NCBI GenBank assembly: GCA_035236585.1
Contig: CP141135.1
Coordinates: forward strand, 7,040,001 to 7,104,000
Direction: 5' to 3'
DNA length: 64,000 nucleotides
DNA from: Warburgia ugandensis
Lineage: Eukaryota; Streptophyta; Magnoliopsida; Canellales; Canellaceae
Shown here in pieces: positions 23,227-35,796 of this stretch. Under the pieces are notes generated by a model. The model saw only the letters and a program-made list of their open reading frames with translations, was not told the DNA's origin and ran no database searches. The first letter of the stretch is position 1, and every line of letters begins with the position of its first letter. The position numbers and the translations under genes were made by a program.

Positions 23227-25974
23227 ATATCTAGTTCTATTTAAAAAAATATATAGATAACGATCAAATGGTTAGAAACGGTAAAACTGAATAATCTATG
23301 CATTAGAGTTCATCCGAGAGATCTCAATCATGTCTAATGGGACCCACTCAATATTCTCACGTGGTTTCTCATGACCTCCCGCCCCCTGAAACATTATAGA
23401 CTTTGTTATTCATAAGAAAAAGAATTTAGGATTGATTATTAAATAACTATTTTTTATTTATTTATCATATACGTGTTATGTGAGTACTTGCCATTTTAGT
23501 GGATATGGTAGTAATGACTTGAGCCCGTGCTCTAAATGACAAGAGACATATTCCGTACGTTAGTCCGTATTCAGCATCCATCCATTTACTTTAATGGAGT
23601 TGGTGAATTGAATTCAATGGGAGGCGGGTGATGCCACTAAATCAAGGGAAAGTTGGTAAGTTGAATAAGACTGAATGGCTTTAGAATTAGAACTAAGGAA
23701 GAGTAGGGTAAGAGGCATTCAAAGTCTAAGATTTCTCTAATGAACGTAGATTAAGAGAATTTAGGTCATGATCAATGCAGAGCTGCACTGGAGATCTAGT
23801 CTATCGAAAGATCATCGGTTTGATCACGATCGCACATCGATCGGTCGATAAGACGATGGTTTCTGGTTGAGTTTTGTGACCTAACAATTGAGTATTCAAG
23901 TTGAATAATGCAATCAAAGATAAACTAATCCAAACCGATGGAAACATTTACAATGTGGTGGGACCCGTCTGTACGATCACAGACACACATACATTTCCGT
24001 GGTTAAACAATTTGGTTTAGTGGAATTGTTATGTATGGAAGCACTTGCTGTTGGGATGAATAATCTAAGCTTTTGTTAAACAAGTATTTTAGATGAAGCT
24101 TGACATAATTTATGGTGGTTTAATTATTTCCTGCATCTTGGACATTGGAGGAAGGAAAAGATGATAAAATTCTCTTGATTGCATCTATGGACATGATCTA
24201 CCGTCCGATTACGCATTTTTTTTTATCATAATTTTGTCAATCGGACCACATGAGACACATTCGCATCCCCACATTTCCTGTGCCTTTTGCTTGTGATGAT
24301 AGTAGTAATGGTACTTCTGATAATGCGGAGTTAATACACTGAAAATTGTAATCGATTGAACGAATCATGCTAATGTTTAAATGTGCGGACATGATTGGAG
24401 CACTGGGTAGGCCCATCTCTAACCCCTTAGACGATCGCATTCACAGAACAACCACAATAATAACGAAGGAAAGGCTTGATAATCATTGCAGTACAAATAA
24501 GGGGCTCTTGATTGGACTCATAAAGTGGGGCCACTGCTATTTGGGTTCATTATGGATTACCAATCCCTTAACAACGATTGATTTGATTTTTCAATTAGTC
24601 CAAGATAATCAAAAAGAGAAGATAAGAGACGAGCCTCTATATGGGCCCCCCTGCCAACATCCTCCACTTTGAACTCATTCACATCACATCAGCATCATCA
24701 AACGCTCACCAAATGGGCCCACTATAAATTCTATAATGTCCAATTAGATTGCAGACTTATCCTACATTGGATTAGGAAATTGACATTGGTTAGGAAAATA
24801 AGCAATTGCCCATTGTTGGCAGGCAAAAATGACTCAAGATGGTCTAGTCACAAGGACTTTAAGGTCATGGCCAATCAATCAAACGCGTACCCCACTTGAT
24901 CGTCTGTATCGATCGTGGTTGATTATGTCATGCAGCCCAATGACAAATATTTTCAACCGCCCGATCCACCTACGGAGCCTTGATTAAGATAAGGACAACA
25001 AGATCAGTGAATGATTTGAGAGAAACTCCATTAGCTGGGGCCTACATTAGATAGAGATTCCAGAGCCCTCGATATGCAGATGACATAGCTGACGTAATTT
25101 CACAATCAATTCACTTAAAAGCAACTAACCACTCCTGATCAATCATCCATTTCGTAAGATACTAACTGGATACTCGCAATTACATCGTACGATTTCATGT
25201 CATTTCTACCACGGGGACCACGAATTGAAGGGTTTGGATCATCCTAGAGAAAGCCAAACTAACGTCCAGTCTGGTATATTCCATCTTTAAAAACAAACAA
25301 ATTAATAGAAAACCATTCCTAATACAAGTAGAGTGCTATTTTGGAGTGAGCAATGTCGAAAACTGGATCACTTCTGGTCCCTTCAAGAAGGCCAAAGAGA
25401 TCTGGATGGTGGGCTCCTCCACCTTTTTAAAATTTTGTCAGATCCTACGGCCCGCATTTTGTTGCATCTGCTCATTCACGAGTGTCTCAGTCTCAATCAT
25501 TAGCCTGCAAACTGTTCCACTCACCCACCCAGTGATTGAATGCCCTTCTCCCATAGGCAATTAAGACACCCTCAATTGCCTGTACGTATTTAGAATAGGT
25601 GAAATGCGACGGTAGGGTGACATCGGCTGGTACATATTTTCGGACCAAGGACTCACCTTCAATTAAGAAAAAAATCACGTAGATTGAATGATTTTAGCAT
25701 CTGAAAAAATAAAAATTTCTAAATACTCGAATTATTTAATTGTCGTATTTTTTGTTTGAACGCTATCCAAATGTAAAGAGACGAGATGAAAGGATCAGGT
25801 CAAGAAAATATTGGATGCCTGATGGCAACTGAACACGTGATCGTGTCTACCGGATCATTCCTGTTGGAAGACTAAGATTCAGTAATGACAAACATTAAAA
25901 TGATTATTAACAAACTATCAATCGATTGAAGGTAGAAATGCTTAGAAACAAGTGAAACACGACATAATGGTAGC
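23227..25974. other. Intergenic, nothing recognised
   Basis: Mixed-composition sequence with phrases such as GGTGGGACCCGTC and GGGGCCCAC that recur in some plant intergenic repeats. Open frames at 24237-24899 and 25346-25678 overlap between strands and show no domain. No RNA gene was identified. Confidence 0.4.
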
Positions 25975-26107
25975 AGCTCGTGCACGAAGCTACTGCCTAT
26001 AAGGTTTGAAAAAGAAGCAAATCACAGGAGTTTATATTATACAATTTTATCTTGTATTTTTACAATAGGCTATTTTCACGCCTTCAACCCCGTGACTCAA
26101 TGTGACA
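25975..26107 (-). mobile_element. Au-type SINE, decayed
   Basis: On the minus strand: TCACATTGAGTCACGGGGTT, GAAGGCGTGAAAATAGCCTA, TTGTAAAAATACAAGATAAA and near the end GTAGCTTCGTGCACGAGC. Blocks are in Au SINE order but strongly diverged, especially the TCTGCCCCTTCCCC segment. Confidence 0.6.
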
Positions 26108-28488
26108 TGACTATTAGAAAACGAGATACATAATGGATAACTGAATACGAGATCTAGATATATAACAACCTTCTAGTATGGACAAAAAATTTCATGTTTA
26201 TCCAATTAGTCTGAAGACATATCTTGTGAAAGATGCTATCAAAATCTATCTTTTTAAAAAAAATTTAAAAGAAAATATGAGAAATCTTTAGTCAATGAAA
26301 AATAAATAAGAGAGTACAAACAATTATAATTCATGAAATCCTCTAGTCATTTATTGCTTTTTTCTTCTTTTTAAGTCCGTACAATCTGTTTCTTTTAATA
26401 AATTAGATTAGTTATATAAAATACATTATCTTCTTGAAGATAGTAAAATTTCTGTTACTTCTTTACTTTTTATAAATTCTTATAAAATTTTTGGCAAATC
26501 ATCTGATTCTACAGTAAAAAAAATCAATAAAAAAATTTAATAGGTAAAAAACAATCAGTCTCAGTTAAAGAATATGTTCTAAGACAGGACAGAATGGTAT
26601 GGTAGAAAATGTCTAGATTCGTGGCTCTCAATACCACATGCCAACATTGATTTGCTACTATATCAGCAACATATATACAGTAAGATGGCCTTTGAGATGG
26701 ATCAATGTATCAGCTTACAGGCTTGCAAAGTAGATGTGGGGTCAGGATGGTTGGTGATTTGGATAGTGATCATCCTTTTGGCCACACTTAAAGGTAACAG
26801 TGATCAGAATCATCCATTGGAGATGTCTTTGGAGCATGGCCTGCCTAAGATATGGCCCACAAGAAGAATTGTTGATTAAAGCCCCAACTGGACTGTTAAC
26901 GTGTACAAACCCGTTTCCTGATCAACAGAGCACACAGAAAACCCTACTAATATGGAAATGCTAAAAGTTTACCATGGGCCCACGAGTAGATGTTACAAAT
27001 TGAACTCCACTCGAGGGCAAATGGATCTTGCCACTGCTGTCTCTCCTGTTCCGAGGAGGAAGAGAATCAAAGTGCATGATAACGCAGCGGGGTACTTGGT
27101 TGGTGATGAATTTATGGTGGGCTGTTTGTCATGTTGCTGGCAAGCACAACGTCCTTCCGTTGCAGGAAAACTCTGCTTTTTCCTCCTCTTTGTTTTTATC
27201 TTCACCGGCACAAGGAAAGAAACCCTAATCTTACATGCTCAAGTTTAGAATATACGGCCACATGCACGCCATGAAATCTCTGCCTTTTGTTTTCTGACCT
27301 TCACGTGGCTACCAATGTCTCTTGTGTCATCCAGACACTGCCCATGAATCCACTTTGATTTGTTATTTTTTCGATGAGTATGCAAGTCTTCATGTGATGC
27401 ATGGAAAGAATGGCTGTCCCCTGTCATGATCGACGACACATGGCGAGCGATGCGTCCTTCGATCTCGCCACGTGGAGCGATCGACAGCGTAGATCTCTAT
27501 GTTTTGTGATTTTGTAATCTGCTTGACCCACGTTGGAGCAGGTTGATTAAATTAATCACTTACATATTAAGAGCCCCGTCGCCTAGGACAAGTTCATCTA
27601 CCTTGGACCTAACTAAAACTTAGAAAAAATATTTGAAAAAGGTGTGGCCCATTGTCTTCGTGGTGCCCACTTTCTTCTATCCATGAAAAGGTGCTTACCA
27701 GAGAATCCAATGTCCCTCTCTTCATCTGCATTATTGATTCATTCATTCATTCATGAGAGAGAGAGTACTTACTGTAAATATGTGGTGGGTCCTATGTAAC
27801 ATTTGGGAACCTTGCAGAGAACTTTTCCTTTCTCGCAAGTTCTGGAGTTCCATGCACAAAGCCATTGCTCTGAAATAAATTATACCCACGGGATCAGTCA
27901 ATAATTTTTGTCACCACTAGCTAACACGTAGAGCCAAGTGTACCATGATGAGGCCAGTGCATGTCCTGTTGTCCAAGGGCTCGGTTAGCAAAACCTATAC
28001 AAACCGGTTTATTGGAGGATGCCGGATTATCCTCTGGTAGAGCAATATTTGTGGCATGTTGTGTCGTTTCACTTATAGTTACAGGCGTCTGAGTGATGCG
28101 TTATCGGTTAGCTTAAGTAGTGTCAGATCACGATAATATTATTTGGAAAACAACTACATATTTGTTTCCCAAGAGGATTAATACTTTATCAGCCCTAATC
28201 ATCTGCCCTGTGGGTGAACTTGTATTGTCAAATTTGCCTTTCAGACCTGAACTTGGGTTTTCCGTTCAGTATCTCTCCATTTGAACCATGGCATCAGAAA
28301 CTTGGGTTGGCACGCATTTTACACACAGGGTTGGCTGCTCTTTGAACAGTTTTAAAATTTTCTTATTTAATGAGAAAAGGTTAAATATGTATTCTTATTT
28401 TAAAAGAAAAAATTGAATAATCCTTTGGCCTCTTTATATGCATTATCCAAATTCACATTCTGTCCGCATTTTGAGTTTTGATGCAAGA
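26108..28488. other. Intergenic, no recognised gene
   Basis: No named element. A 98-codon frame at 26952-27248 (MEMLKVYHGPTSRCYKLN...) has a basic VPRRKRIKV stretch and a hydrophobic tail, but no domain I can name and no splice partners. A GA run lies near 27756. The rest is unassigned. Confidence 0.35.
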
Positions 28489-28496
28489 TATTCTGA

Positions 28497-28691
28497 GAAT
28501 GGAAGCCTTGGTGAGATGGTAGAGTTGTCGTCGTGTGAAACTTGAGGTCACGGTTTTAAGGGGGTGGAAGCAGCCTCTTACAAAGTGCAAGATAAGACTG
28601 CATACTATTGACTCTTGTAGTCTGCCCCTTCCCCAAACCCTGTATGCCTAGGAGCTTGGTGCTCAAGGGCAACCTTGTTTATTTATTTAAG
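28497..28691 (+). mobile_element. Au-type SINE, full length with target duplication
   Basis: The best copy in the window: GGAAGCCTTGGTGAGATGGT, AGAGTTGTCGTCGTGTGA, TTGAGGTCACGG, GAAGCAGCCTCTTACAAA, GCAAGATAAGACTGCATACT, TGTAGTCTGCCCCTTCCCCA, GGAGCTTGGTGC and a T-rich end. An 8-bp direct repeat TATTCTGA flanks it (28489-28496 and 28692-28699). It contains the internal Pol III promoter boxes expected of a tRNA-derived SINE. Confidence 0.88.
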
Positions 28692-29558
28692 TATTCTGAA
28701 CAATAGTTAGACAACAAGTTGAATAGGCGGGAAGTTTGTGTTTAAATTTAGTAACTTCTATTATATGTTAATTCATATTTAAGGGTGGAGCCCTGTGCCC
28801 CATCGGTTAGGACGTACGACCATGTCAGTAGGCCGGCCATCCGATTCGCTGCTTTTCCTGCCTACGGAATCAAGACAGTATAGGGTGCACACATGTGGCC
28901 ATGCTACCACTAGCTTGGGGACATGAATTGCTCAGTTCGCACCCCACCCACTTTCTCTCAAGTCATTTCTGTCGAGTAAAGACATACACCATGGCAACAT
29001 TCAAAGATGGCTACAGTGACACTTTGAGGAAACATAGCCAATAATAATCATACCAAACGTAGGGATACCATGTGCCACACACATATTCATGCTTGCTTTT
29101 GTAGTTTCTTAGAAAAAGCCCGTGATCAGAGTGGTAATAGGTACACTGCCATCACTTTCTCCTTCATGTATTTATAAAGCCCTCAAATCTTAGGGAGGAA
29201 TGTCATTCTCATCCTAGGAAGAAGGTTAGGTGAGGCCACATTCTTCATATGCCTGGCTATAAAGATGGTCAAAAGTGGGTAAAGAAAGTTCAGAGGAAAC
29301 AATGGATTTCAATGAATCCCACCAAAAAACTGCACAAAAATTATCTTTTGATCCACTAAGGATTAGTGGAATTGCAGTCTACTTAGTTTCGTAGTGCAGT
29401 TCTGTAAACGTGCAGTCCGGAAATGATTGAGTCAGTCACTCTTCAGTGATTAGTTATGATGATCACATTTACTAGTTTCTATTAAGCAAGTATCAAGCGT
29501 TAATTAGACTGGTTCTTGGCGTGTAAATATGCATGGTGATCCAAATTAGACCATCTAA
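28692..29558. other. Intergenic, nothing recognised
   Basis: No coding region or named repeat. Near 28790 a phrase GGAGCCCTGTGCCCCATCGG looks tRNA-derived at first sight, but no second promoter box follows, so no SINE is called. Confidence 0.35.
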
Positions 29559-29945
29559 TGTTATGTGCAGCAGTTAGGATCAAACTATATGCACAAGCAA
29601 AAAATACAAAGATTTTACGTGGTTTGGCTATGTATAGCCTATGTCCACGAGAGGAGGAGGAGTAACAATGCACTATAGGAGAGAGATTTACAAGCCGATG
29701 GGATACCTTTGGCTTTGTCTCTGGATCCTATTTATAGAGATCAGAGGAGGGCTAGACGTATCCTGCTTGAATACAAGTTTCATCTCCTTTTCTTTCCCTG
29801 ATTAGTACACCTAATTAGACTCCTAATCAAATTCTAACTGATTCCTTATCTTGCAGGAATCTTCGAGTGAAATTATGGGGATGAACGTCATCATCTAATT
29901 GATGATCTACGGACAAAATGGTGCCCCGATTATTAGTGCACATTG
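29559..29945. mobile_element. Possible LTR fragment of a retrotransposon
   Basis: The phrase ATTTTACGTGGTTTGGCTAT followed by CCTATGTCCACGAGAGGAGG is common in LTRs of plant copia-like and TRIM elements, and TATTTATAGAGATCAGAGG downstream could be its promoter. No LTR pair, primer site or target duplication was found. This is a recollection of a common motif, so the call is tentative. Confidence 0.35.
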
Positions 29946-31129
29946 GAAAGTTTGTTTAAGTACCTTGATCGTATGGTTAACATAACAAAGATTTTGGGCT
30001 ACTGCCCAGGGGAAAAAGATGTTCCATCAAATGGACGGCTAATCAACATGGATGCTCAGGAATTTGATGGTGTCAAATGTTGTATATACTCTTACTAATC
30101 ATAAAGCTCCCAAATAAGATAAAAAGGGGGAACAATACTTTGGTGGGAATGATGATTGTAGGGATACTAACAACTTTATATCTGCTAGAATCGATGTACT
30201 CCCTGATATTCACGTGCTTTATTAAACCTTGTTGCCCACAAAAAGAAAAACGAAAGTGGGGCAATACTCACAGTAAAATATGTAAACTTTCTGAATCTGA
30301 AGATCCATGTAAACAAATGGCCTGGAGGGGTGAAAAGATGTTATGAAGGGGGGAAAATCAATTTGGGATCTTCTTTTTACACTGAGATGGGACGTGGGTG
30401 GTCAGCCCACTTGCAGTACTTGGCCCTTCGAAATATGAGATTGAAATTGAATTCAAAAATAGATGTGGATGAGAGAGGGACCCCACAATGTGTTGGGCAT
30501 CTGAAATTCTGGGTTTTCATATTATCAGACCTTTACACGGGCAGAGTTTGTACACATGGAAACTATGTGTATTCTTTTTCTTCTGTAATATTCATTGTTT
30601 AGTTGGCTTACATCTTTTGAATGTACCTGATAGTTGGTAACACTTAGACTGTAAAAACATGAGGATGCATGGAGAGGGGAAATAACACAGAATCAGTATC
30701 AAACTTGCAGGCTAAAGAGATGGAAATGGTAGTTGTATCTACTTTGTTTGGTAACTTAAAACTCCTGTAAAGTTTGTGGCTGTACGGTACGCGGGATGAG
30801 AAAACATGGACAAATTTACTTGTGGACAGAGATCTTAATCCCTGCACTTAAACATAGATAAAGTTAATTGAGAACAAACATGAATAGTTTAAGGCTGTTT
30901 TATACACATTCATATTGTTTTGATCCAAATAATTCAAGGTCCATGCACTAGGCTTATGTAATCCCGATTATTCGCATAACTTGGATTTTATAAGCCTGGA
31001 CCCAAAGTCATTACTTGGTTAAAAGGTTCATCTGCTTGAAAAACATACTCTACAATAAGTACTCTGTAATTGAATACGATTTATACTGACGTTAAGTGCA
31101 CTAAACTTTCTTGATGAAAATGCTCAAGT
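29946..31129. other. Intergenic, nothing recognised
   Basis: Open frames at 30073-30602 overlap on opposite strands and carry no domain. No named repeat was identified before the RTE fragment at 31130. Confidence 0.4.
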
Positions 31130-31495
31130 TATCACTATCATCATCATCGTCATTATCAATCCTTTATCCTGATTAGGGATCGGCCATATGAATCTTGTTC
31201 ATTCATTCCCCTCTATTAAGTATCATGTTTTTAAATATTTTCTCACCACTTCAATCCATGTTTTTTTGGGTCTTTCCCTTGCTCTTTTAGAACCTTTGAC
31301 GTGGATTTACTTAGTCCTTCTAATGGGTGCCATTTTTCAGTCTCTGTTGGACAATATCCATATCATCTAAGTCTAATCTCCTTCATCTTACTACCTATTG
31401 GTGCTACTCCTAAATTTTCTCTAATCTTTTCATTTCTAATTATATTTTTTGTCTTACCACTCATCCATCTCAACATCTTCATTGTTCAGTCTCTG
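31130..31495 (-). mobile_element. RTE-type LINE, 3' end only
   Basis: On the minus strand the C-terminal end of the RTE protein is readable: RMLRWMSGKTKNIIRNEK (about 31495-31440), then NLGVAPIGSKMKEIRLR, then RPKKTWIEVVRKYLK (about 31275-31230), NKIHMADP and finally the ATGATG-rich tail of the element (near 31135-31155). This part is typical of plant RTE elements. Small frame changes are present. The element is 5'-truncated exactly where the MSL pseudogene similarity starts. Confidence 0.85.
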
Positions 31496-31504
31496 TCTGG
31501 GATA

Positions 31505-32430
31505 TATATTCTTCATCTAGAGGATTTACTTTTCTGAATTTGTATTTTGTCTACAGTGTCTTTGCATAAGGCACTGCATAATTATTCGTGGTTCGGTTTG
31601 GTTTTGCTTGGCCGGCACTACATTTTCGTTAAGAAGGTTGCAAGGGAAATAAATAGGCCATACATGACCAACGTTCTTGTTTGTCACTTGGTGGGCACTG
31701 TAATGTGGCTTATTTAAACACTTAATGTCATGTTTTCGGCGTCCTCTTTCCAGTTACTACCTACTTTGATAGGATTCAAGATGCATTGTTTAATCTGTAT
31801 GCGTCTCTGATTGAAATTCTAAACGTTGGGAAGATAAACAAGAAATCATTGCTGAAGTGCAGAATTCATCTTCACACAGGAGGTGCGAATATGCGGGTTG
31901 ATCTTAGTTGTGTGCCATTGCCAACTAAGTGTGGGAGGATGAATGGGAGCGGTGATTTTCAGAGAACCCATAGGTTTCTAAAAGCGTAGGGCTATCTGAT
32001 ATTGTATCTAGGCCACAAGACAATGTTAATAGTTGACCACCTCCATAAGCTTAATGAGAAGAATGTATGAGCTTGGAGCATGAAGCGGTTGATGAACATA
32101 ATCATGCATGGTGTTCTGGCTACCCTGGACGAACATATATCATATGTAAATCAAGAGGACGAGTCCACAGTGTACATTCATAGTGAACATGAGGCCATAC
32201 TTGCAGCTAGGAAGATCTTCTACAATGTTCCTACGCCTAGATTCGGCTAAGCTCTTATTTTTGCCTCATTTCAGGTAGTAGCATATTCAGGAATATAAAT
32301 GCATATATCTAATATGTGCTTGACAAAAAAAATCATTATTTTGAAATTTAATGAGAAGTTATCTGACGCAAACCACAAACTACTACAACCTGTATGATTT
32401 TCTTTCTAGCCGTGGGCATTGCCCAGGAAA
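31505..32430 (+). pseudogene. MSL-type mechanosensitive channel pseudogene, copy 1
   Basis: This copy is readable in several frames: the remains of the transmembrane part (TFLNLYFVY.., about 31525-31720), IQDALFNLYASLIEIL from about 31770, KCGRMNGSGDFQRTHRFL, LHKLNEKNV with a stop just after it (near 32068), AWSMKRLMNIIMHGVLAT and DESTVYIHSEHEAILAARKI, FYNV. These are the blocks before and within the MscS-like region of MSL6/MSL10-class channels (YVIETLSGPPLIEI, KNVSAWNMKRL, NVARPGSK). In-frame stops also follow FLKA near 31987 and near 32249. Similarity to copy 2 continues into non-coding sequence after the NV..PG block, so intron DNA was copied too and this is not a processed pseudogene. 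Confidence 0.85.
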
Positions 32431-33520
32431 ATTGCTTGTCATCTTGGGAGCTTTTCTTTGCAGTCCTGTGATCCTCATTTTTGTTAGAAAGTATGGAATT
32501 TGCATCTTTCAGAAAAAAAGGGTGCTCGGGTTTTTTATTATGATCTGCGGATGATTAGTTTTTTGTTGGGTAATTCGGATTGTTATTTTCTTCATTGAGC
32601 GGGATTTCCTGTTAAGAAAGAGGATTTTGTATTTTGTTTACGGTGTGCTCAAGGCAGTACAGAATTGTCTATGGTTGGGTTTGGCTTTGCTTGCTGGTAC
32701 TATATTTTCAATAAGATGGTTGAGAGGGAAACAAATAGCAAGATATTGCTATAGACGACCAGGGTTCTTGTCTGTTTCTTGGTGGCACTGTAATATGTAT
32801 TGTTAAGACACTTCTTATCAAGGTTTTAGCGTCCTCTTTCCATGTTACTGCCTATTTTGATGGGATTCAGGACGCATTGTTTGATAAATATGTGATTGAG
32901 ACACTTTCCGGCCATCCTTTGGTTGAAATTCAAAACATCAACGAAGATGAACAAAAAATTATGATTAAAGTGTAGAATCTTCAGAAAGCGAGTGGTAAAA
33001 TTCCAGTTGATCATAGTTGTGCACTACTACAGACTAAGAGTGGGAGGATTATTGGTGGTTTCCGGAGAACCCCAAGGTTATTTAATGTTGTATCTAAGCA
33101 ACAAACAATGGTATAATAGTTGCCGTCTTTATAAGCTCAATCGGAAGAATGTCTCAAGCTTAGCTTGGAACATGAAGTGCCTGAAGAACATAATCAGGCA
33201 TGGTGTTCTGACTTGTGAGTATTCCGGAAGAACAGATATCAGATGTAAATCAAGAGGACGAGTATGCAGTGCAAATTCGGAGTGAACATTAAACAAAACT
33301 TGTAGCCAACAAGATCCTCTATAATGTTGCTAAGCCTGGATCCAAGTAGTTCTTATTCTTTCTTTATGTCCAGTAGTAGCATATCCAAATCTACATGCAT
33401 ATGTCTAATATATGAATAAAAAACTTTTTCTAAAACTTGAGTTTAACGGGGACATAACTAAAGAAGAGTGCTGTAAATTATACTATTTGTTTCTATAACT
33501 GGGCATCGCCCAGGCTAGTT
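32431..33520 (+). pseudogene. MSL-type mechanosensitive channel pseudogene, copy 2
   Basis: This copy starts earlier in the protein than copy 1: KKRVLGFFIMICG, a TGA stop (32552-32554), then LVFCWVIRIVIFFIERDFLL, RKRILYFVYGVLKAVQNCLW and LGLALLAG in one frame (about 32515-32700), where the frame is lost. Next come HVTAYFDGIQDALFDKYVIE, TLSGHPLVEIQNINEDEQKI (about 32860-32960), a TAG (32973-32975), SGRIIGGFRRTPRLFNVVSK, AWNMKCLKNIIRHGVL and near the end NVAKPGSK. Intact MSL channels are membrane tension-gated; this copy cannot encode one. A degraded splice donor probably follows PGSK. Confidence 0.87.
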
Positions 33521-35561
33521 GCTAGTTAAAAGTTAAAACTATATCATAATTTATAGATCTTCAAGGAAAAAATTAGTTATTAGAGGGCCTACAGTAGTGA
33601 TGAAAATTCTCATATACAATACTTTTGTTGTTTGGAGCAATTTGATTAAATTATGAGACTTGGTACAATTATTCAGTGCATCTTATAATTGCATATCAAT
33701 AATGCTATAAGTGACAACTTTTGCGGATGAATATTGGGGTTTATGGAACCCTCTTTTTCCTGCAATCAGCTCCCATTTCTCTTTTATTGATTCAGGACCC
33801 CACCATTATTTCTTCTCCAATCCCACCTAAGGCTTTCTAGATTCCTTGAAGTACCATATAGATTTCTAGCTTTATAGGTCAAAAGAACGGGTCCCAGTAT
33901 TTTCAAACGTTAAAGCAGGCATCATCTTTTTAGACTCTGGCTTTTTCACATTTTTTTTTTATAGACATAAGGTAATCACAAGGGACACAGGACAAAAGCA
34001 TCCGATTGGACTAGTTTTTGTTGGGTAGGTAATCTTAAGGAGTCCAAACAAGATAAAATGGTTAGATATTTTAAAACTTGTGCTGAAAATCAGGAAAACA
34101 AAGCGTCTGAAAATTAGACACTATCCTAGCGTTGGAAATACCAGGACTCAGATCAAATTTAAGAAATGATATTACCCAAAATTTTGGCTTTGGATTGGTA
34201 TTGCCCTAGCACCAAGCTGTAGGAGCTAACAACCCTAATGTCTAGGGTGCCAACCTTTTCATGTTTAGTTGTAGTCACTGTTTTTAACTGATTGGCTGAT
34301 ATGCATTTTGGTTCATTAGATTCCAATGTGATGCCAAAGGAGAATGTTAACTAGGAAATGATGAACTGACTATTTAAATAGTTAGCATCGAGCAAAGGTT
34401 GTCATGAAATCTATCATGATGATAAAGATGTATGTCATAAACAGATGTAGTTTATACATAATGGCTTCCACAATGATGAGGAACCTTATGGCGTTGTCCC
34501 ATTCATGCATGAGTGCAAATCAGATTGAGGGAGAGAGAGAGAGAGAGGTATCCCCTTGCCATGTAGCCCGAGCAGGAACTCTTTTGAGTTTTGATAATTT
34601 TCACCTTTGATGTAGCTCGGACAAATTAAGTAAACCACGTGCTAGTTTGGCACTGGTTTCTTCTTTATCATCATTTGCCCACCAGACTGCATATTGTATC
34701 ACATCTGGCCGTTTATTCTGAAAGCAATACAAATGTTGTTGGTTAGTTCTAATTTATGAATGGTTTAAATTTTCAATTCTTTCCCTCCTGTTTATCTTTT
34801 AATTTTTGACGTCCAAGCCTAGAAGAAAGATAGGTTTTTAAAGTCTAATCTTATACAAAGTAAAATATACGACACAAAGAACAGATTAAAGTAGCTTCGC
34901 TTTCAAAAAGCAAATTAAGGACATGGAAATATGAAAAAATGATGGATTAGAAAATGCTTCAAGATAGCATCGTGTCAACAATTATGGAGTCACCCCATTG
35001 TGTGGCGACTGGATTGATCTCCAAAGAAAATCAAGCTATGTGCGCTAGAGGTAGGCATCTAGTTTCGAGTACTTTACATATATGTCATAAACTAGTAACC
35101 GATTCTACTACTTCGTAGTGTGTAACAGTATGCTAATCGTACAAATTGTTTTCGCTTCTTAATATTGACTATTCATCGGTTGGGACTAAAAGAAGATCTA
35201 TTATGCTTGTTCCTCTAGTGCAATTGGAGCTTATATGTAACTGATGTGATCATTTTATCAGCACCACTAAGTTAGGTGACTCAATAAAGTCCTTCTCCAC
35301 ATATAAGACTAGATCACAATTCGAGACGGCTCATATTTCATTGAAGCTTCAAATAAGTTTGAGACATTATTTTATGTTGATAGTAATAAATTTATCACAT
35401 CTCCGCCTGCTTGATTTTATGACCTCACTGCCAATTCTAAGCATGCATAGAGGAGGATGGTTGCTTCAGGTACCAACTTGAGGAAAATCCTTTGCCCAAA
35501 CCTTATGAAATGAATCTTATTTTGACATTTTCTAAGACGAGGGAATTTCCAATAGACAATG
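33521..35561. other. Intergenic, nothing recognised
   Basis: AT-rich sequence with a T run near 33950 and a GA run at about 34528-34548. The short open frame at 34404-34610 crosses the GA run and has no domain. Confidence 0.4.
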
Positions 35562-35700
35562 TGTTGTATCAATTCTCAAATGCAGCGAGAAATGGGCAAT
35601 GGTTGCTAGGATATTACCCCATATGCAACATGCTGCATCCCATGAAAAATGGGCAAGGGTTGCAAGAGCATTGCCCTAGAAGCAACACGTTGTATTAGAA
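35562..35700. repeat. Short degenerate repeat, two to three copies of about 62 bp
   Basis: Phrases of the form ATGTGTTGTATC..AGAAATGGGCAATGGTTGC..ATTACCCC..GCAAC recur starting near 35562, 35625 and 35685 (ATGCTGCATCCC..AAAAATGGGCAAGGGTTGC..ATTGCCC..GCAAC, then ACGTTGTATTA). No function is visible. Confidence 0.5.
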
Positions 35701-35796
35701 CCAAGGTGTAGTGAAAAGTAGGTAGGAGTTTCCACATCCACATCATTCCAGATGTGCATAGGTAAAGAGAATAGCTTAGGAGAATAAGATTTGTAT

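Noticed and set aside
26952-27248. A 98-codon frame as a possible small gene
   Set aside because: No recognised domain, no homologue that I can name, competing frames on both strands and no splice signals that help. It is left as unassigned.
28790-28930. A possible second SINE family starting GGAGCCCTGTGCCCC
   Set aside because: Only a weak A-box-like phrase is present; no B-box, tail or flanking duplication was found.
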